A DNA stretch of 64,000 bases from JBGPLJ01 sp963826145 (lineage in GTDB: Bacteria > Pseudomonadota > Gammaproteobacteria > Steroidobacterales > Steroidobacteraceae): contig CAWGVW010000001.1 of the NCBI GenBank assembly GCA_963826145.1, positions 1,736,001 to 1,800,000 on the forward strand, read 5' to 3'. The notes under the pieces were generated by a model. It searched no databases. It was not told the origin of the DNA and saw nothing but the letters and a program-made list of their open reading frames with translations. How positions within the stretch are numbered: the first letter of the stretch is position 1; each line of letters begins with the position of its first letter. Made by a program: the position numbers and the translations under genes. Positions 33,126 through 41,932 of the stretch are shown piece after piece.

Positions 33126-34157
33126 GTGAACCCGGCCGATGAACGCATCCGGGAGTTGCTCGACAAGTGGCTGACGAGCCTCGAGCTGCATCTCGAGTAC
33201 GTGACGCTCGACGACGAATCTTATCGCAAGGCTCAACCCTGGGCTGAGCACGACCGCCCCTCGCGCTGGATCATCGAGGTTGCGCGCGGCAAGGCAAAGG
33301 AGCTGCGCGACCAGGTGGATTCGCGCATCAAGATGGGCGATGCGAAATTCGCCGAAGCGCTCGAGTTGATGGCGTTCCTCGTCAATCTCGTTGGCGCCCG
33401 GGTCGATCGATTCATACCGCTCGCGGAAGCGCCCGCGCAAGCCGCGGACGACGAAGACGCCACGGGAACTCAGCCGGCTATTGCGGAAACGGCGCCACAA
33501 CCGGCCGCACCGCCGATGCGTATGACACCACCGCCGCCACCGCCACCGCCGCCGCCGCCACCTCCTCCGCCGCCGCCACCACTTCCGCCGCCACCTGTTC
33601 GGTCAGCGCCCCCGCCGGCCGCAGCGGCACCACCGCCTGCACCGATCGTGCAATTGCCGCCCATCCCGGCCGAGTCGCCGATAGTCCGCGTCGTCGCCGT
33701 CGCGCCGGCCCGCTCTGCGCCACCGGTCGATCAAACGACGGTCGTGCGGGTCACCGACTCCGGGGAGCAGCGCGCGCTGAAAGCCGCGGTCGAAGCGACG
33801 CGCGAAATGCCGAGGCCAGCCATCAAGGCCCCCGATCCGGACGACACGGTCGAAACCCCGCGCGGGAAGCCGGACTCGCGCAGGGCGACGCGCCGCGAAG
33901 CGAAGCCGAAATCCGAATCGCGCGTGCAAGCCGAGCGTGCACCGGCGGCGAAGGATGCCGGCAAGAACGCAACGGCCACTGTCGTCGCCGACGCCGTGCG
34001 CCTCATCGTGTGGGGACGCAAGTGGCACGAGCTTGTCGAGCTCATCGGCCGCTTCGCGGAACGACCCTCGGCCACGGAAATCCGCCGCATACTCAAGGAA
34101 AACCGCGCGACGATCGAAAAGACGGCGGATAAAGAACGTTCGAAGAAGAAGAAGTGA
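33126..34157 (+). CDS. Proline-rich protein of unknown function
   Basis: A 343-residue protein I do not recognise. Three parts are visible: an acidic helical N-terminal region (about 1-100; ERIRELLDKWLTSLELHLEY, then MAFLVNLVGARVDRFIPL), a central linker with a run of 18 prolines near 136-153 and more Pro/Ala, and a basic C-terminal helical region (about 280-343; VVADAVRLIVWGRKWHELVE, ending KKKK). Both ends look folded and the linker disordered. No signal peptide. The long proline run should need EF-P for translation. The start is GTG. It directly follows bTHX. Confidence 0.75.
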   Translation: MNPADERIRELLDKWLTSLELHLEYVTLDDESYRKAQPWAEHDRPSRWIIEVARGKAKELRDQVDSRIKMGDAKFAEALELMAFLVNLVGARVDRFIPLAEAPAQAADDEDATGTQPAIAETAPQPAAPPMRMTPPPPPPPPPPPPPPPPPPLPPPPVRSAPPPAAAAPPPAPIVQLPPIPAESPIVRVVAVAPARSAPPVDQTTVVRVTDSGEQRALKAAVEATREMPRPAIKAPDPDDTVETPRGKPDSRRATRREAKPKSESRVQAERAPAAKDAGKNATATVVADAVRLIVWGRKWHELVELIGRFAERPSATEIRRILKENRATIEKTADKERSKKKK

Positions 34158-34203
34158 CTCACCGGATATCCGGCCCGCGGACGGGCCAATGAGGAAACCA
34201 GCC

Positions 34204-34701
34204 ATGATGACGATGCGATCAAAGACGGCTCGATGGGGATCCCTGGGACTTGCCCTGGGTGTCTTGGCGGGATTTGCCTTGCTTACTCTGCGCGCGATGG
34301 CCGCGGAACCGAGCCCGGCGGAGCTGCAGATCAAGTACCGCAAGGCGCTCTATACCGTAATGGCCGGCAATTTCGGCCCGGCGTACGCGATGGCGAATGG
34401 CAAGATCCCCTACGACGCGGCCGCCTTCACGCAGCGTGCCGAACGCGTGAATTTCATCGCGGGAATCCTGCCCGAAGCGTTTCCGGCCGGCTCCGGCACC
34501 GGCGCGCCGACGCGTGCCTTGCCTGAAATCTGGACGAACAGCGCGGAATTCGACAAGCGCATGCAAGAACTTGGCGAGAAATCTGCGGCGCTGGTCGCCG
34601 CGGCGAAGACCGGCGACCTCAAGCAGATCCAGCCGGCCGTTGGCGCTGTCGGGCTCGCCTGCAAGAACTGCCACGACAAGTTCCGCAAGGAAGAAAACTA
34701 A
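34204..34701 (+). CDS. Class II (cytochrome c'-type) c-type cytochrome
   Basis: A 165-residue exported protein with a signal peptide (MRSKTARWGSLGLALGVLAG), a four-helix pattern and a C-terminal heme site CKNCHDKFRKEEN, the layout of cytochrome c' and c-556. Such proteins carry electrons or bind NO in the periplasm. The start at 34204 is set by GAGGAAA upstream. It converges with, and overlaps by four bases, a cytochrome b561 gene; together they may form a membrane-to-periplasm electron route, though they are on opposite strands. Confidence 0.9.
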   Translation: MMTMRSKTARWGSLGLALGVLAGFALLTLRAMAAEPSPAELQIKYRKALYTVMAGNFGPAYAMANGKIPYDAAAFTQRAERVNFIAGILPEAFPAGSGTGAPTRALPEIWTNSAEFDKRMQELGEKSAALVAAAKTGDLKQIQPAVGAVGLACKNCHDKFRKEEN

Positions 34702-35405
34702 AAGACGAACAGGTCGGCCGCGGGCGCTCGCGCGATGATCCAGGCGAGCGCGGCGCACGCGGCGCCGAGCAGCACGATCCACAACCAGCCGCGTGAACCC
34801 GGAATCTCCTCGCCGGGCCCGACCAATTTCGCGGGCTTGCGCCCAGTAAACATCGGGCCGATCAGGTTGGTGCGCCTCGGCAGTAAATAGGAGAGCACCG
34901 CGACGATGTGTAGTGCGATCGCGACGAGGATCGCGTCGAAGATGCGGTGGTGCCAAGCCGTCAGGCGATTGCTGGCGGCGTTTGTTACGTACCCGTAAAG
35001 CGGACCAGTGTTCGCGATGTCGTCGTTCGCAAAAAGTCCGGTGACAGCCTGCGCGAGCAGGAGCGCCAGCATCAGGACTATCATCCAGCCGCCCGCCGGA
35101 TTGTGACCGGCGTAGTGCACGCCCTCGCTGCGCGTGAATCCGGCGAGGTGGCGCAAGACCGCGGCCGGCCCCCGCAGGAACGAGGCGAAGCGCGCGTGCT
35201 TCGTGCCGAAGAAGCCCCAGAGGATTCGCGCAACGACTAGCGTCAGAGTCGCATAGCCGAACCAGCGGTGATAACGGAACTGGTCCGGGCCGAGGCGATG
35301 CGTGATGTAGGACCCGGTCACGGTTGCGACAAGGAGCCAGTGCGTCAGACGCACCGGCCAGTCCCAGATCATCCGCCCCCGCAATCCGCCATCCGGCTCC
35401 GGCAT
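34698..35405 (-). CDS. Cytochrome b561-type membrane protein
   Basis: A 235-residue membrane protein with about four to five membrane helices and histidines placed as heme ligands: RLTHW in helix 1, ITHRLG and YHRWFGYATLTL near helix 2, and TAWHHRIFDAILVAIALHIV in helix 4. This is the cytochrome_b_N / Ni-Fe hydrogenase b-subunit pattern, typical of quinone-linked electron carriers. The start is uncertain: 35405 (MPEPDGG, preceded by AAGAAG) is preferred over 35438 or 35372. It is divergent from the ABC operon and convergent with a cytochrome c'. Confidence 0.87.
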   Translation of the reverse strand: MPEPDGGLRGRMIWDWPVRLTHWLLVATVTGSYITHRLGPDQFRYHRWFGYATLTLVVARILWGFFGTKHARFASFLRGPAAVLRHLAGFTRSEGVHYAGHNPAGGWMIVLMLALLLAQAVTGLFANDDIANTGPLYGYVTNAASNRLTAWHHRIFDAILVAIALHIVAVLSYLLPRRTNLIGPMFTGRKPAKLVGPGEEIPGSRGWLWIVLLGAACAALAWIIARAPAADLFVF

Positions 35406-35550
35406 GCTTCTTATCTGCTGACTTGAAGAATTCTTCATCGCGAGTGTGCTTGAAATTTGCGTGTGCCGTCGACACAATCGCCCGCCACAAAAAAGTCGCC
35501 GGACCGCAGGGGAACTCACCCGGGCGGTCGCACGTCCGAGAAGGCCTCCC

Positions 35551-36534
35551 ATGATCAAGACCGAGCATCTGAGCAAGCGCTACGGGTCGCTGGTGGCGGT
35601 CGATGACCTCTCCTTCAGCGTCGGACCCGGCGAGATCCTCGGCTTTCTAGGCCCGAACGGTGCTGGCAAGTCGACCACGATGCGCATGATCGCGGGCTTC
35701 ATCTCGCCGACGTCCGGGCACGCGAGCGTCTGCGGTCACGATGTGGAAACGGCGCCGATCGCCGCCCGCTCCGTGATGGGGTACCTTCCCGAGGGCGCGC
35801 CCGCTTACGGCGAGATGACGGTCCGCGCCTTTCTGGACTTCATCGCCGACATCCGGGCCCTCGCGGGCGAGAAGCGCAAGGCGCGCCTCGACCACGTCAT
35901 CGAGCGTCTGCACCTGGGGCCCGTCCTCGAGCAGTCGGTCGAAACGCTGTCGAAGGGATTTCGCCGCCGCGTCGGCCTCGCGCAGGCGATCATTCACGAC
36001 CCGCAGGTGCTGGTACTCGATGAGCCGACGGACGGCCTCGATCCGAATCAGAAACACGAAGTGCGGGCCCTCATCGGCGAGATGGCGGCGGACAAGATCA
36101 TCGTGATCTCGACCCACATCCTCGAAGAGGTGAATGCCGTCTGCAACCGCGCGATCATCATCGCGCGCGGGAGGATCCTTGCCGACGACACGCCGCAGGC
36201 GCTCGAAGCGCGTTCACGCTACCACAATGCCGTGAGCATCCGCTTCGAGGAAAGCGGCACGCTGGCCAAGGCCCGTGCGGCGGTCGCCGCGTTGTCGACA
36301 GTTGCAAGTGTCGAACTCAACGAACGCGAAGCGCGGCTCACGGCTTTCCCGCGTCCGAACCAGGTCGTGCTGCCGGCGGTAAGCGAGCTCGCGGCGCGCG
36401 AACGCTGGAATCTCAAGGAGCTGCACCTCGAGGCCGGCAGACTCGACGAGGTGTTCCGCACCATTACCGAGCCCCTGACCGAAGCCCAACCGAGGACCGA
36501 GCCGGGGAGCTTCGCGGAGTCCGGTCATGCATAG
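35551..36534 (+). CDS. ABC transporter ATPase (GldA/NatA-like)
   Basis: A 327-residue ATPase with Walker A GPNGAGKST near 37-45, the signature LSKGFRRRVGLAQA (the LSKGF variant common in ABC-2 exporters), Walker B VLVLDEPTDGLDP and a family C-terminal domain of about 100 residues. It energises the permease encoded next. The open frame extends upstream, but MIKTEHLSKRYGSLV marks the start. It is the first gene of a five-gene operon with overlaps throughout. Confidence 0.93.
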   Translation: MIKTEHLSKRYGSLVAVDDLSFSVGPGEILGFLGPNGAGKSTTMRMIAGFISPTSGHASVCGHDVETAPIAARSVMGYLPEGAPAYGEMTVRAFLDFIADIRALAGEKRKARLDHVIERLHLGPVLEQSVETLSKGFRRRVGLAQAIIHDPQVLVLDEPTDGLDPNQKHEVRALIGEMAADKIIVISTHILEEVNAVCNRAIIIARGRILADDTPQALEARSRYHNAVSIRFEESGTLAKARAAVAALSTVASVELNEREARLTAFPRPNQVVLPAVSELAARERWNLKELHLEAGRLDEVFRTITEPLTEAQPRTEPGSFAESGHA

Positions 36535-37261
36535 CGTCGCCATTGTTTTCCGGCGGGAACTCGCGAGCTATTTCGTCACGCCGCTCGCGTATGTCGTGAT
36601 CTTCTTCTTCCTGCTGCTCGCGAACGCATTTGCCTTCTATTTCGGCCAGTTCTACGAAGTGGGCAAGGCGGATCTCAATCCCTTCTTCCAGTGGCTGCCC
36701 TGGCTCTTCGCCTTCTTCATTCCGGCGATCTCGATGCGGCTCTGGTCCGAAGAGCGCTCGAGCGGCAGCATCGAGCTCCTCATGACGCTGCCCGTCACCT
36801 TGTGGCAGGCGGTCGTCGGCAAGTATCTCGCCGCGTGGTGTTTCGCCGGAATCGCACTCGCGCTCACCTTCCCGATCTGGATCACGGTCGCCTGGCTCGG
36901 CGACCCCGACAACGGCGCCATTTTCGTCGGCTACCTTGGTGCGCTCCTCATGGCGGGCGGGTTCCTTGCGATCGGCACCTGCATGTCGGCGCTCACGCGC
37001 AACCAGGTCATCGCCTTCGTGCTCGGTCTCGTGGCGAGCCTCGTCAGTCTCTTTGCCGCCTATCCGATCGTGCGCGAGTTCCTCTCCCGCATCTTCTCGC
37101 AGGCCATTGTCGATGCGATCGCTGGATTCAGCTTCCTGATGCGCTTCCAGGCAATCTCCAAAGGGGTCCTCGACCTGCGCGATCTCCTCTTCTTCCTGAT
37201 GCTCATCGGCTTCTGGCTCATCGCCACCGTGATCGTCATCGATATCAAGAAGGCGGAGTAG
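36527..37261 (+). CDS. ABC-2 type permease (GldF-like)
   Basis: A 244-residue protein with six predicted membrane helices starting VAIVFRRELASYFVTPLAYV, the typical ABC-2 opening. LWSEERSSGSIELLMTLPV is the conserved cytoplasmic loop that contacts the ATPase. It overlaps the ATPase gene by eight bases and lies four bases before the GldG-like gene. In gliding Bacteroidota the GldA-GldF-GldG set is needed for motility; in proteobacteria the cargo is unknown. Confidence 0.92.
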   Translation: MHSVAIVFRRELASYFVTPLAYVVIFFFLLLANAFAFYFGQFYEVGKADLNPFFQWLPWLFAFFIPAISMRLWSEERSSGSIELLMTLPVTLWQAVVGKYLAAWCFAGIALALTFPIWITVAWLGDPDNGAIFVGYLGALLMAGGFLAIGTCMSALTRNQVIAFVLGLVASLVSLFAAYPIVREFLSRIFSQAIVDAIAGFSFLMRFQAISKGVLDLRDLLFFLMLIGFWLIATVIVIDIKKAE

Positions 37262-37265
37262 CGCA

Positions 37266-39209
37266 ATGACGAACCCCGCTTCCGGCAGACTCCTCGGGCG
37301 CAAGTCTCTAGGCGGCGGTACGCTCGCCGCGCTCGCGGTCCTTTTCGTCGGCCTCACGATCCTCTTCACCTTCGGCCTCAGGGGCTGGCGGCTCGATTTC
37401 ACCGAGAATCATCTCTACACGCTCGCGCAAGGCACCAGGAACACGATCGCGAAGCTGAATGAACCGATCAACCTCTACTTCTTCTACTCGAACAAGCTCA
37501 CCAACGACCTTCCGGACCTCAAGCTGTATGCCGCCCGCGTGCGTGAACTCTTGCAGGAAATCGAGGCGCGCTCGAACGGCAAGATCCGTCTGAGCGTCAT
37601 CGATCCGGAACCCTTCTCCGAAGAGGAAGACCGCGCGAACGAATTTGGCCTCCAGGGCGCGCCCTACAAGGGCGAAGACAAGATCTACTTCGGACTCGCC
37701 GCCACGAATTCAACGGACGGCCAGGCGAACATCCCGTTCTTTGACGCGGGCCGCGCACAGTTTCTCGAATACGACGTGGTGCGGCTCATCCATGAACTCG
37801 CGACGCCGAAGAAACCGGTCGTGGGCCTCCTGACGGGCCTGCCGATGGATGCGGGCTACAACCCGATGACGCAGCAGATGCGCGATCCCTGGACGGTGCT
37901 GAGCCAGCTCGAGCAGCTCTTCATCGTGCGCACGCTCAAGTCCGACCTGAAGGCGATCGACACGGACGTCGACGTGCTGATGATCGTGCACCCGAAGGAC
38001 CTCGCACCCGCCGCGCTCTATGCGATCGATCAGTTCGTGCTCCGCGGCGGCAAGGCGCTCGTGTTCGTCGATCCGCAGGCCGAGCAAGACACCGCGGGAC
38101 AGGATCCGAACCAGCCGTTCGCGAATTTCGGCATGTCGAAGGCCTCGACGCTCGAGCCGCTCCTCACCGCCTGGGGCGTCGAGTTCAAGCCGAGCGACAT
38201 CGTCGGCGACCTCGCCACGGGCCTTAGCGTTTCCACCGGCCAGGACTCGAAGCCCGTGCGCCACATCGCGATCCTGGGACTCCCGGCTGCAAGCTTCAAT
38301 CACGACGATGTCGTGACGAGCCAGCTCGAGACTGTCAACGTCTACACCGCGGGCCACTTCACGAAGCGCAAGGATGCAAAGATCGATTTCGAGCCGCTCA
38401 TCCAGTCGAGCGCCGAAGCTGCCATCCTGCCGGCGGAGCGCGTGCGCATGGCGACAGATCCCACCACCTTGCGTGACGGCTTCAAACCGACAGGTGAGCG
38501 CTACGTGATCGCTGCCCGCATCAGTGGCACGCTCACGACCGCGTATCCGAATGGATCGCCCGCTGCGGCGGACAGCGCGGGCAAGGACACGCCGTCGGTC
38601 CCGCTCGCGGCGAGCGAACACCTCACGGCGTCGAAGCAGCCGGCCAACATCATCCTGGTGGCCGATACGGATCTCCTCGGCGACCTCCTCTGGGTGCGCA
38701 GCCGCGATTTCTTCGGCCAGCGCTACGCGACGGCATGGGCATCGAACGGGGACTTCGTCGCGAACTCGCTCGACAATCTCACCGGAAGCGCCGATCTCAT
38801 CAGCATCCGCGGCCGGGCCAACTACTCGCGGCCGTTCACGCGCGTCGACGACATCCGACGGCAGGCGGAAGAGCGCTTCCGCAGCAAGGAGCAGGAGCTG
38901 CAGCACCAGCTTTCGGACGCTGAAAAGAAGCTGAGCGAACTGCAGTCGCGCCGCAATGACCAGTCCTCGCTCATCTTGACGCCGGAGCAGGAGAAAGAGG
39001 TCGCGAATTTCCAGGTAGAGCGCACCCGCATCCGTAAGGAGTTGCGCGGGGTGCAGCACGGGCTCGCCCAGAATATCGAAAGCCTCGGCAATTGGCTGAA
39101 GGCGATCAACATCCTGCTCATGCCGCTTATCGTGGCCGCTTGCGGCTTCGCAGTGCTCTCTTCGCGAAGTCGGCGGCGGACGATGGGCACCGGGAGCAAG
39201 GCGTCGTGA
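37266..39209 (+). CDS. GldG-like ABC transporter auxiliary protein
   Basis: A 647-residue protein with one membrane helix near each end and a large extracytoplasmic part between. The opening RGWRLDFTENHLYTLAQGTR is the hallmark of the GldG / ABC_transp_aux family. Residues near 530-600 are Glu/Lys/Gln-rich and probably form a coiled coil before the last helix. It probably works with the permease as a periplasmic adaptor. The next gene starts within its stop codon. Confidence 0.9.
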   Translation: MTNPASGRLLGRKSLGGGTLAALAVLFVGLTILFTFGLRGWRLDFTENHLYTLAQGTRNTIAKLNEPINLYFFYSNKLTNDLPDLKLYAARVRELLQEIEARSNGKIRLSVIDPEPFSEEEDRANEFGLQGAPYKGEDKIYFGLAATNSTDGQANIPFFDAGRAQFLEYDVVRLIHELATPKKPVVGLLTGLPMDAGYNPMTQQMRDPWTVLSQLEQLFIVRTLKSDLKAIDTDVDVLMIVHPKDLAPAALYAIDQFVLRGGKALVFVDPQAEQDTAGQDPNQPFANFGMSKASTLEPLLTAWGVEFKPSDIVGDLATGLSVSTGQDSKPVRHIAILGLPAASFNHDDVVTSQLETVNVYTAGHFTKRKDAKIDFEPLIQSSAEAAILPAERVRMATDPTTLRDGFKPTGERYVIAARISGTLTTAYPNGSPAAADSAGKDTPSVPLAASEHLTASKQPANIILVADTDLLGDLLWVRSRDFFGQRYATAWASNGDFVANSLDNLTGSADLISIRGRANYSRPFTRVDDIRRQAEERFRSKEQELQHQLSDAEKKLSELQSRRNDQSSLILTPEQEKEVANFQVERTRIRKELRGVQHGLAQNIESLGNWLKAINILLMPLIVAACGFAVLSSRSRRRTMGTGSKAS

Positions 39210-40261
39210 CCGAGCGACGCGTCTACCTCCTCATCGGACTTGCGATCGCGGTGATCGCGGCCGCGATCTGGGTCTCGAGCCAACGGCATCTCCCGCGCGA
39301 TGTCGACATCGGCAACAAGCTTTTTCCGGACCTGAAGCTCGGTGAGATCCGCGAGATCGACGTCAGCAAGGCGGGCGCCAAGCGCGTGGTCACACTCGAG
39401 ATCAAGGACAATGCGTGGACCGTGGCGGAGCGCGAACAGTATCCCGTGGACGCCGCCAAGGTCCGCACCCTGGCGCTTGCCATGGCGGACCTGAGGATCG
39501 TCGAGGAAAAGACTGCGGACCCGAAGAACTACCCGGCGATCGCGGTCGAGGATATCTCGCAGCCGGCCGCCGGCGGTACCGAGATCGATCTCAAGAGCGC
39601 GACTGCCGTGGCGAGGCTCATCGTGGGCCGGAACTCAGGTGGGCGCGCAACCTTCGTCCGCAAGCCCGGCAATGCGCGGAGCTTTCTCGCTGCGCCGCAG
39701 GTATTCGCCGACCCGGATCCAAAGAATTGGCTCCATCGTCCGATCGTCGACATCGCGTCGGATCGCGTGCAGGAGGCTCAAGTCACAATGGCCAAAGTGA
39801 GCTACGTGCTGACTCGCAAGGATCGCTCGCAGGCCAATTTCGCTCTCGCGTCGGCACCCAAAGGCAAAGCGCTCGCGAGTGAAATGGCCGGCAACGCGGC
39901 TGGTACCTTTTTGTCTGGTCTCGAACTCGACGATGTGCGCAAACAGGATGCGGCCCGCTGGAATTCGCCCTCGGACCACGCCGAGATCCACACATTCGAT
40001 GGTTGGGTCGTCGGCATCGACGGGCTGGTCGAGGGCGAGCGGCACTGGATCCGCCTCGCGAGCCGGTACGATGAAGCGCTCGCCAAGGCATTTGCGCCGC
40101 CGGCAGCGGCTGCGGACGCAAAGGAACCCAAGCCACAACCGGACGTGCGCAAGGACGCGGCCGAATTTGCAACCAGCGTCGCCGCGTGGGAATACGAAGT
40201 GCCGAAGTACAAGTACGACACGCTCTTCAAGCCGCTCGACGAGATCGTCAATAAGCCGTGA
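39206..40261 (+). CDS. DUF4340 protein of the Gld-like operon
   Basis: A 351-residue protein with one N-terminal membrane helix (VYLLIGLAIAVIAAAIWV) and a long extracytoplasmic part with repeated beta-rich units (KRVVTLEIKDNAWTVAER, VDAAKVRTLALAMADLRIVE), characteristic of DUF4340 proteins that accompany GldG-like genes. The function is not established. The start is GTG at 39206, overlapping the previous stop by four bases; the next gene overlaps likewise. Confidence 0.87.
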   Translation: MTERRVYLLIGLAIAVIAAAIWVSSQRHLPRDVDIGNKLFPDLKLGEIREIDVSKAGAKRVVTLEIKDNAWTVAEREQYPVDAAKVRTLALAMADLRIVEEKTADPKNYPAIAVEDISQPAAGGTEIDLKSATAVARLIVGRNSGGRATFVRKPGNARSFLAAPQVFADPDPKNWLHRPIVDIASDRVQEAQVTMAKVSYVLTRKDRSQANFALASAPKGKALASEMAGNAAGTFLSGLELDDVRKQDAARWNSPSDHAEIHTFDGWVVGIDGLVEGERHWIRLASRYDEALAKAFAPPAAAADAKEPKPQPDVRKDAAEFATSVAAWEYEVPKYKYDTLFKPLDEIVNKP

Positions 40262-40719
40262 CAACCGAGGTGCCGTCGGTTGCGGGAGGCGGTCCATCGG
40301 CCGATCTTCCAGCGCCGACAGGCCGGCGCCTGCTCGCCGCCCTCTACGACGCGCCAGCCCTCTTCGCGCTATCGCTCCTGGTCACGGCGCTGCTGCTCGT
40401 CATCAATCGCGGTGAACGGCTGGATGCCGGACCCTATAGCCTCGCCATCTACCGCACGTGTCTCGTCACGCTTTGGGCCGCCTACTACGGCATCTCCTGG
40501 ACGCGCTCGGGACAGACGCTCGGCATGCGCGTGTGGAAACTTCGTGCGCGCCGCCCGGACGGCTCGCCTATTCGCTGGCCCGACGCACTCCTCCGACTTG
40601 CAGCGAGTCTTCTCGCGTGGCTGCCGCTTGCGCTCGGCGTCCTCGCCGCGGCGTGGGATCCCGGGCGCCGTGCCTGGCACGATCGCCTCTCGCACACGCG
40701 CGTCGTCGCCCTTCGCTAG
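40258..40719 (+). CDS. RDD-family membrane protein
   Basis: A 153-residue protein with about four membrane helices and the RDD pattern: an Arg near the first helix (GRRLLAALYDAPALFALSLL), GQTLGMRVWKLRAR after the second helix, and WHDRLSHTRVV near the end. RDD proteins are often linked to ABC or ion-transport operons; their roles are poorly known. The start is GTG overlapping the DUF4340 stop. It is the last gene of the Gld-like operon and faces lptG. Confidence 0.87.
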   Translation: MTTEVPSVAGGGPSADLPAPTGRRLLAALYDAPALFALSLLVTALLLVINRGERLDAGPYSLAIYRTCLVTLWAAYYGISWTRSGQTLGMRVWKLRARRPDGSPIRWPDALLRLAASLLAWLPLALGVLAAAWDPGRRAWHDRLSHTRVVALR

Positions 40720-40838
40720 CGCGCGGGGCCGGACGGGCGATGTTAGCGGGCACGCCTGTCGAAATTCGCGAACTGTGGACGATTGAGCCGGCAGCAGCCA
40801 CGGCACCTCCCGGCACCCGGCTCCTGCCGCCCCGCGCG
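40720..40838. repeat. 10-bp inverted repeat flanking the RDD/lptG gap
   Basis: CGCGCGGGGC (40720-40729) and its exact reverse complement (40829-40838) bracket the convergent gap. The 99 bases between contain a 34-codon open frame (40740-40844) with no recognisable features. The repeat may mark a bidirectional transcription end, but no T-run is seen. Confidence 0.5.
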
Positions 40839-40840
40839 GG

Positions 40841-41908
40841 TTAGCGAGTCCGGCGCAGGGCGACCGTCGTCGCAACGACGAGCAGGATGAGCGGCGTCCA
40901 GGCGAGCAGGATCGGGTTGACGTTGAAGACCAGCGCGCTGCTTTCGAGCGTCCGCTGCAACAGATAGAAAGCAATGCCGATCAGGACACCGATGACGATC
41001 TTCGCGCCGGAGCCGGCCGAGCGCATCGATCCGAAGCAGAACGGGAGCGCGAGCAGCACGATCACGGCAATCGAGAGCGTGCGCGCGATGCGCGCCCAGA
41101 ACGTGAACTCGATCTCGCGGGTGTCGAGCTCGTTTTCACGCAGGTGCCTGAGGTAACGCGCGAGCTGCACCGTCCGCATCTGGTTCGGCACGACGATGGC
41201 GAGTCCCAGGAATTCCGGGCTTACGCGCGTTTCGAACGTGCGCCGCGCCTCGCGGGACACGCGCGTACCACCGTCGACGAACTCGGTCTCTGCATACCCT
41301 TCCAGTTGCCATCGGTCCCCGACACCGACAGTCGCCGTGGCAGCGCGGCCGACGGACGCCAGACGCTTGTCGCCGGAAAAGTGAAAGATCGATACACCGC
41401 CGAAAATCGCATCGCCCGTCTGGCGGTCGAGCTGCACGATGTTGTTGCCATCCTTTACCCAGGCGCTGCCACTGCCCGCAACGCTGAAATCGGCGAATTT
41501 GCTGAAGACCTTGAACTGCCGCGCGTATTGCTGGGTCGATGGCCCGATGTACTCGCCAACCAGCACGCCGACGGCGATCAGGACAAGGCCCGCGCTGAAC
41601 ACCGCGGCGGACATGCGCGCGAGCGACACACCCGAGGCGCGGATCACGATGATTTCGCTGCCGCGCGCCAGGAGGCCGAGCCCGAGGAGCGAGCCGAGCA
41701 GCGCTCCGATCGGCAGCAGTTCGAAGAACTGCTGCGGCATCGAGAGCAGGGAATAGACGAAGGCGTCCGATGCCGCATACGCGCCGACGCCGATGTCATC
41801 CTGCTGGCCGATGAAAACGAAGAGCGTCCCCAGGGTCATGAGGACGCCCATGACGAGTGCCGTGTAGAGGAGCACCGTGCGCGCAATGTAACGGTCGATG
41901 ATCGTCAC
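40841..41908 (-). CDS. lptG: LPS export ABC permease LptG
   Basis: A 355-residue inner-membrane protein with three N-terminal and three C-terminal membrane helices around a periplasmic jellyroll domain. It pairs with LptF and LptB to extract lipopolysaccharide and push it along LptC-LptA to the outer membrane. IDRYIARTVLLYTALVM, the RASGVSLARM cytoplasmic coupling region and VNPILLAWTP near the end are typical. It follows lptF by 24 bp. Confidence 0.95.
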   Translation of the reverse strand: MTIIDRYIARTVLLYTALVMGVLMTLGTLFVFIGQQDDIGVGAYAASDAFVYSLLSMPQQFFELLPIGALLGSLLGLGLLARGSEIIVIRASGVSLARMSAAVFSAGLVLIAVGVLVGEYIGPSTQQYARQFKVFSKFADFSVAGSGSAWVKDGNNIVQLDRQTGDAIFGGVSIFHFSGDKRLASVGRAATATVGVGDRWQLEGYAETEFVDGGTRVSREARRTFETRVSPEFLGLAIVVPNQMRTVQLARYLRHLRENELDTREIEFTFWARIARTLSIAVIVLLALPFCFGSMRSAGSGAKIVIGVLIGIAFYLLQRTLESSALVFNVNPILLAWTPLILLVVATTVALRRTR

Positions 41909-41932
41909 GGGATATCGTTCATCGGGTTGCGC

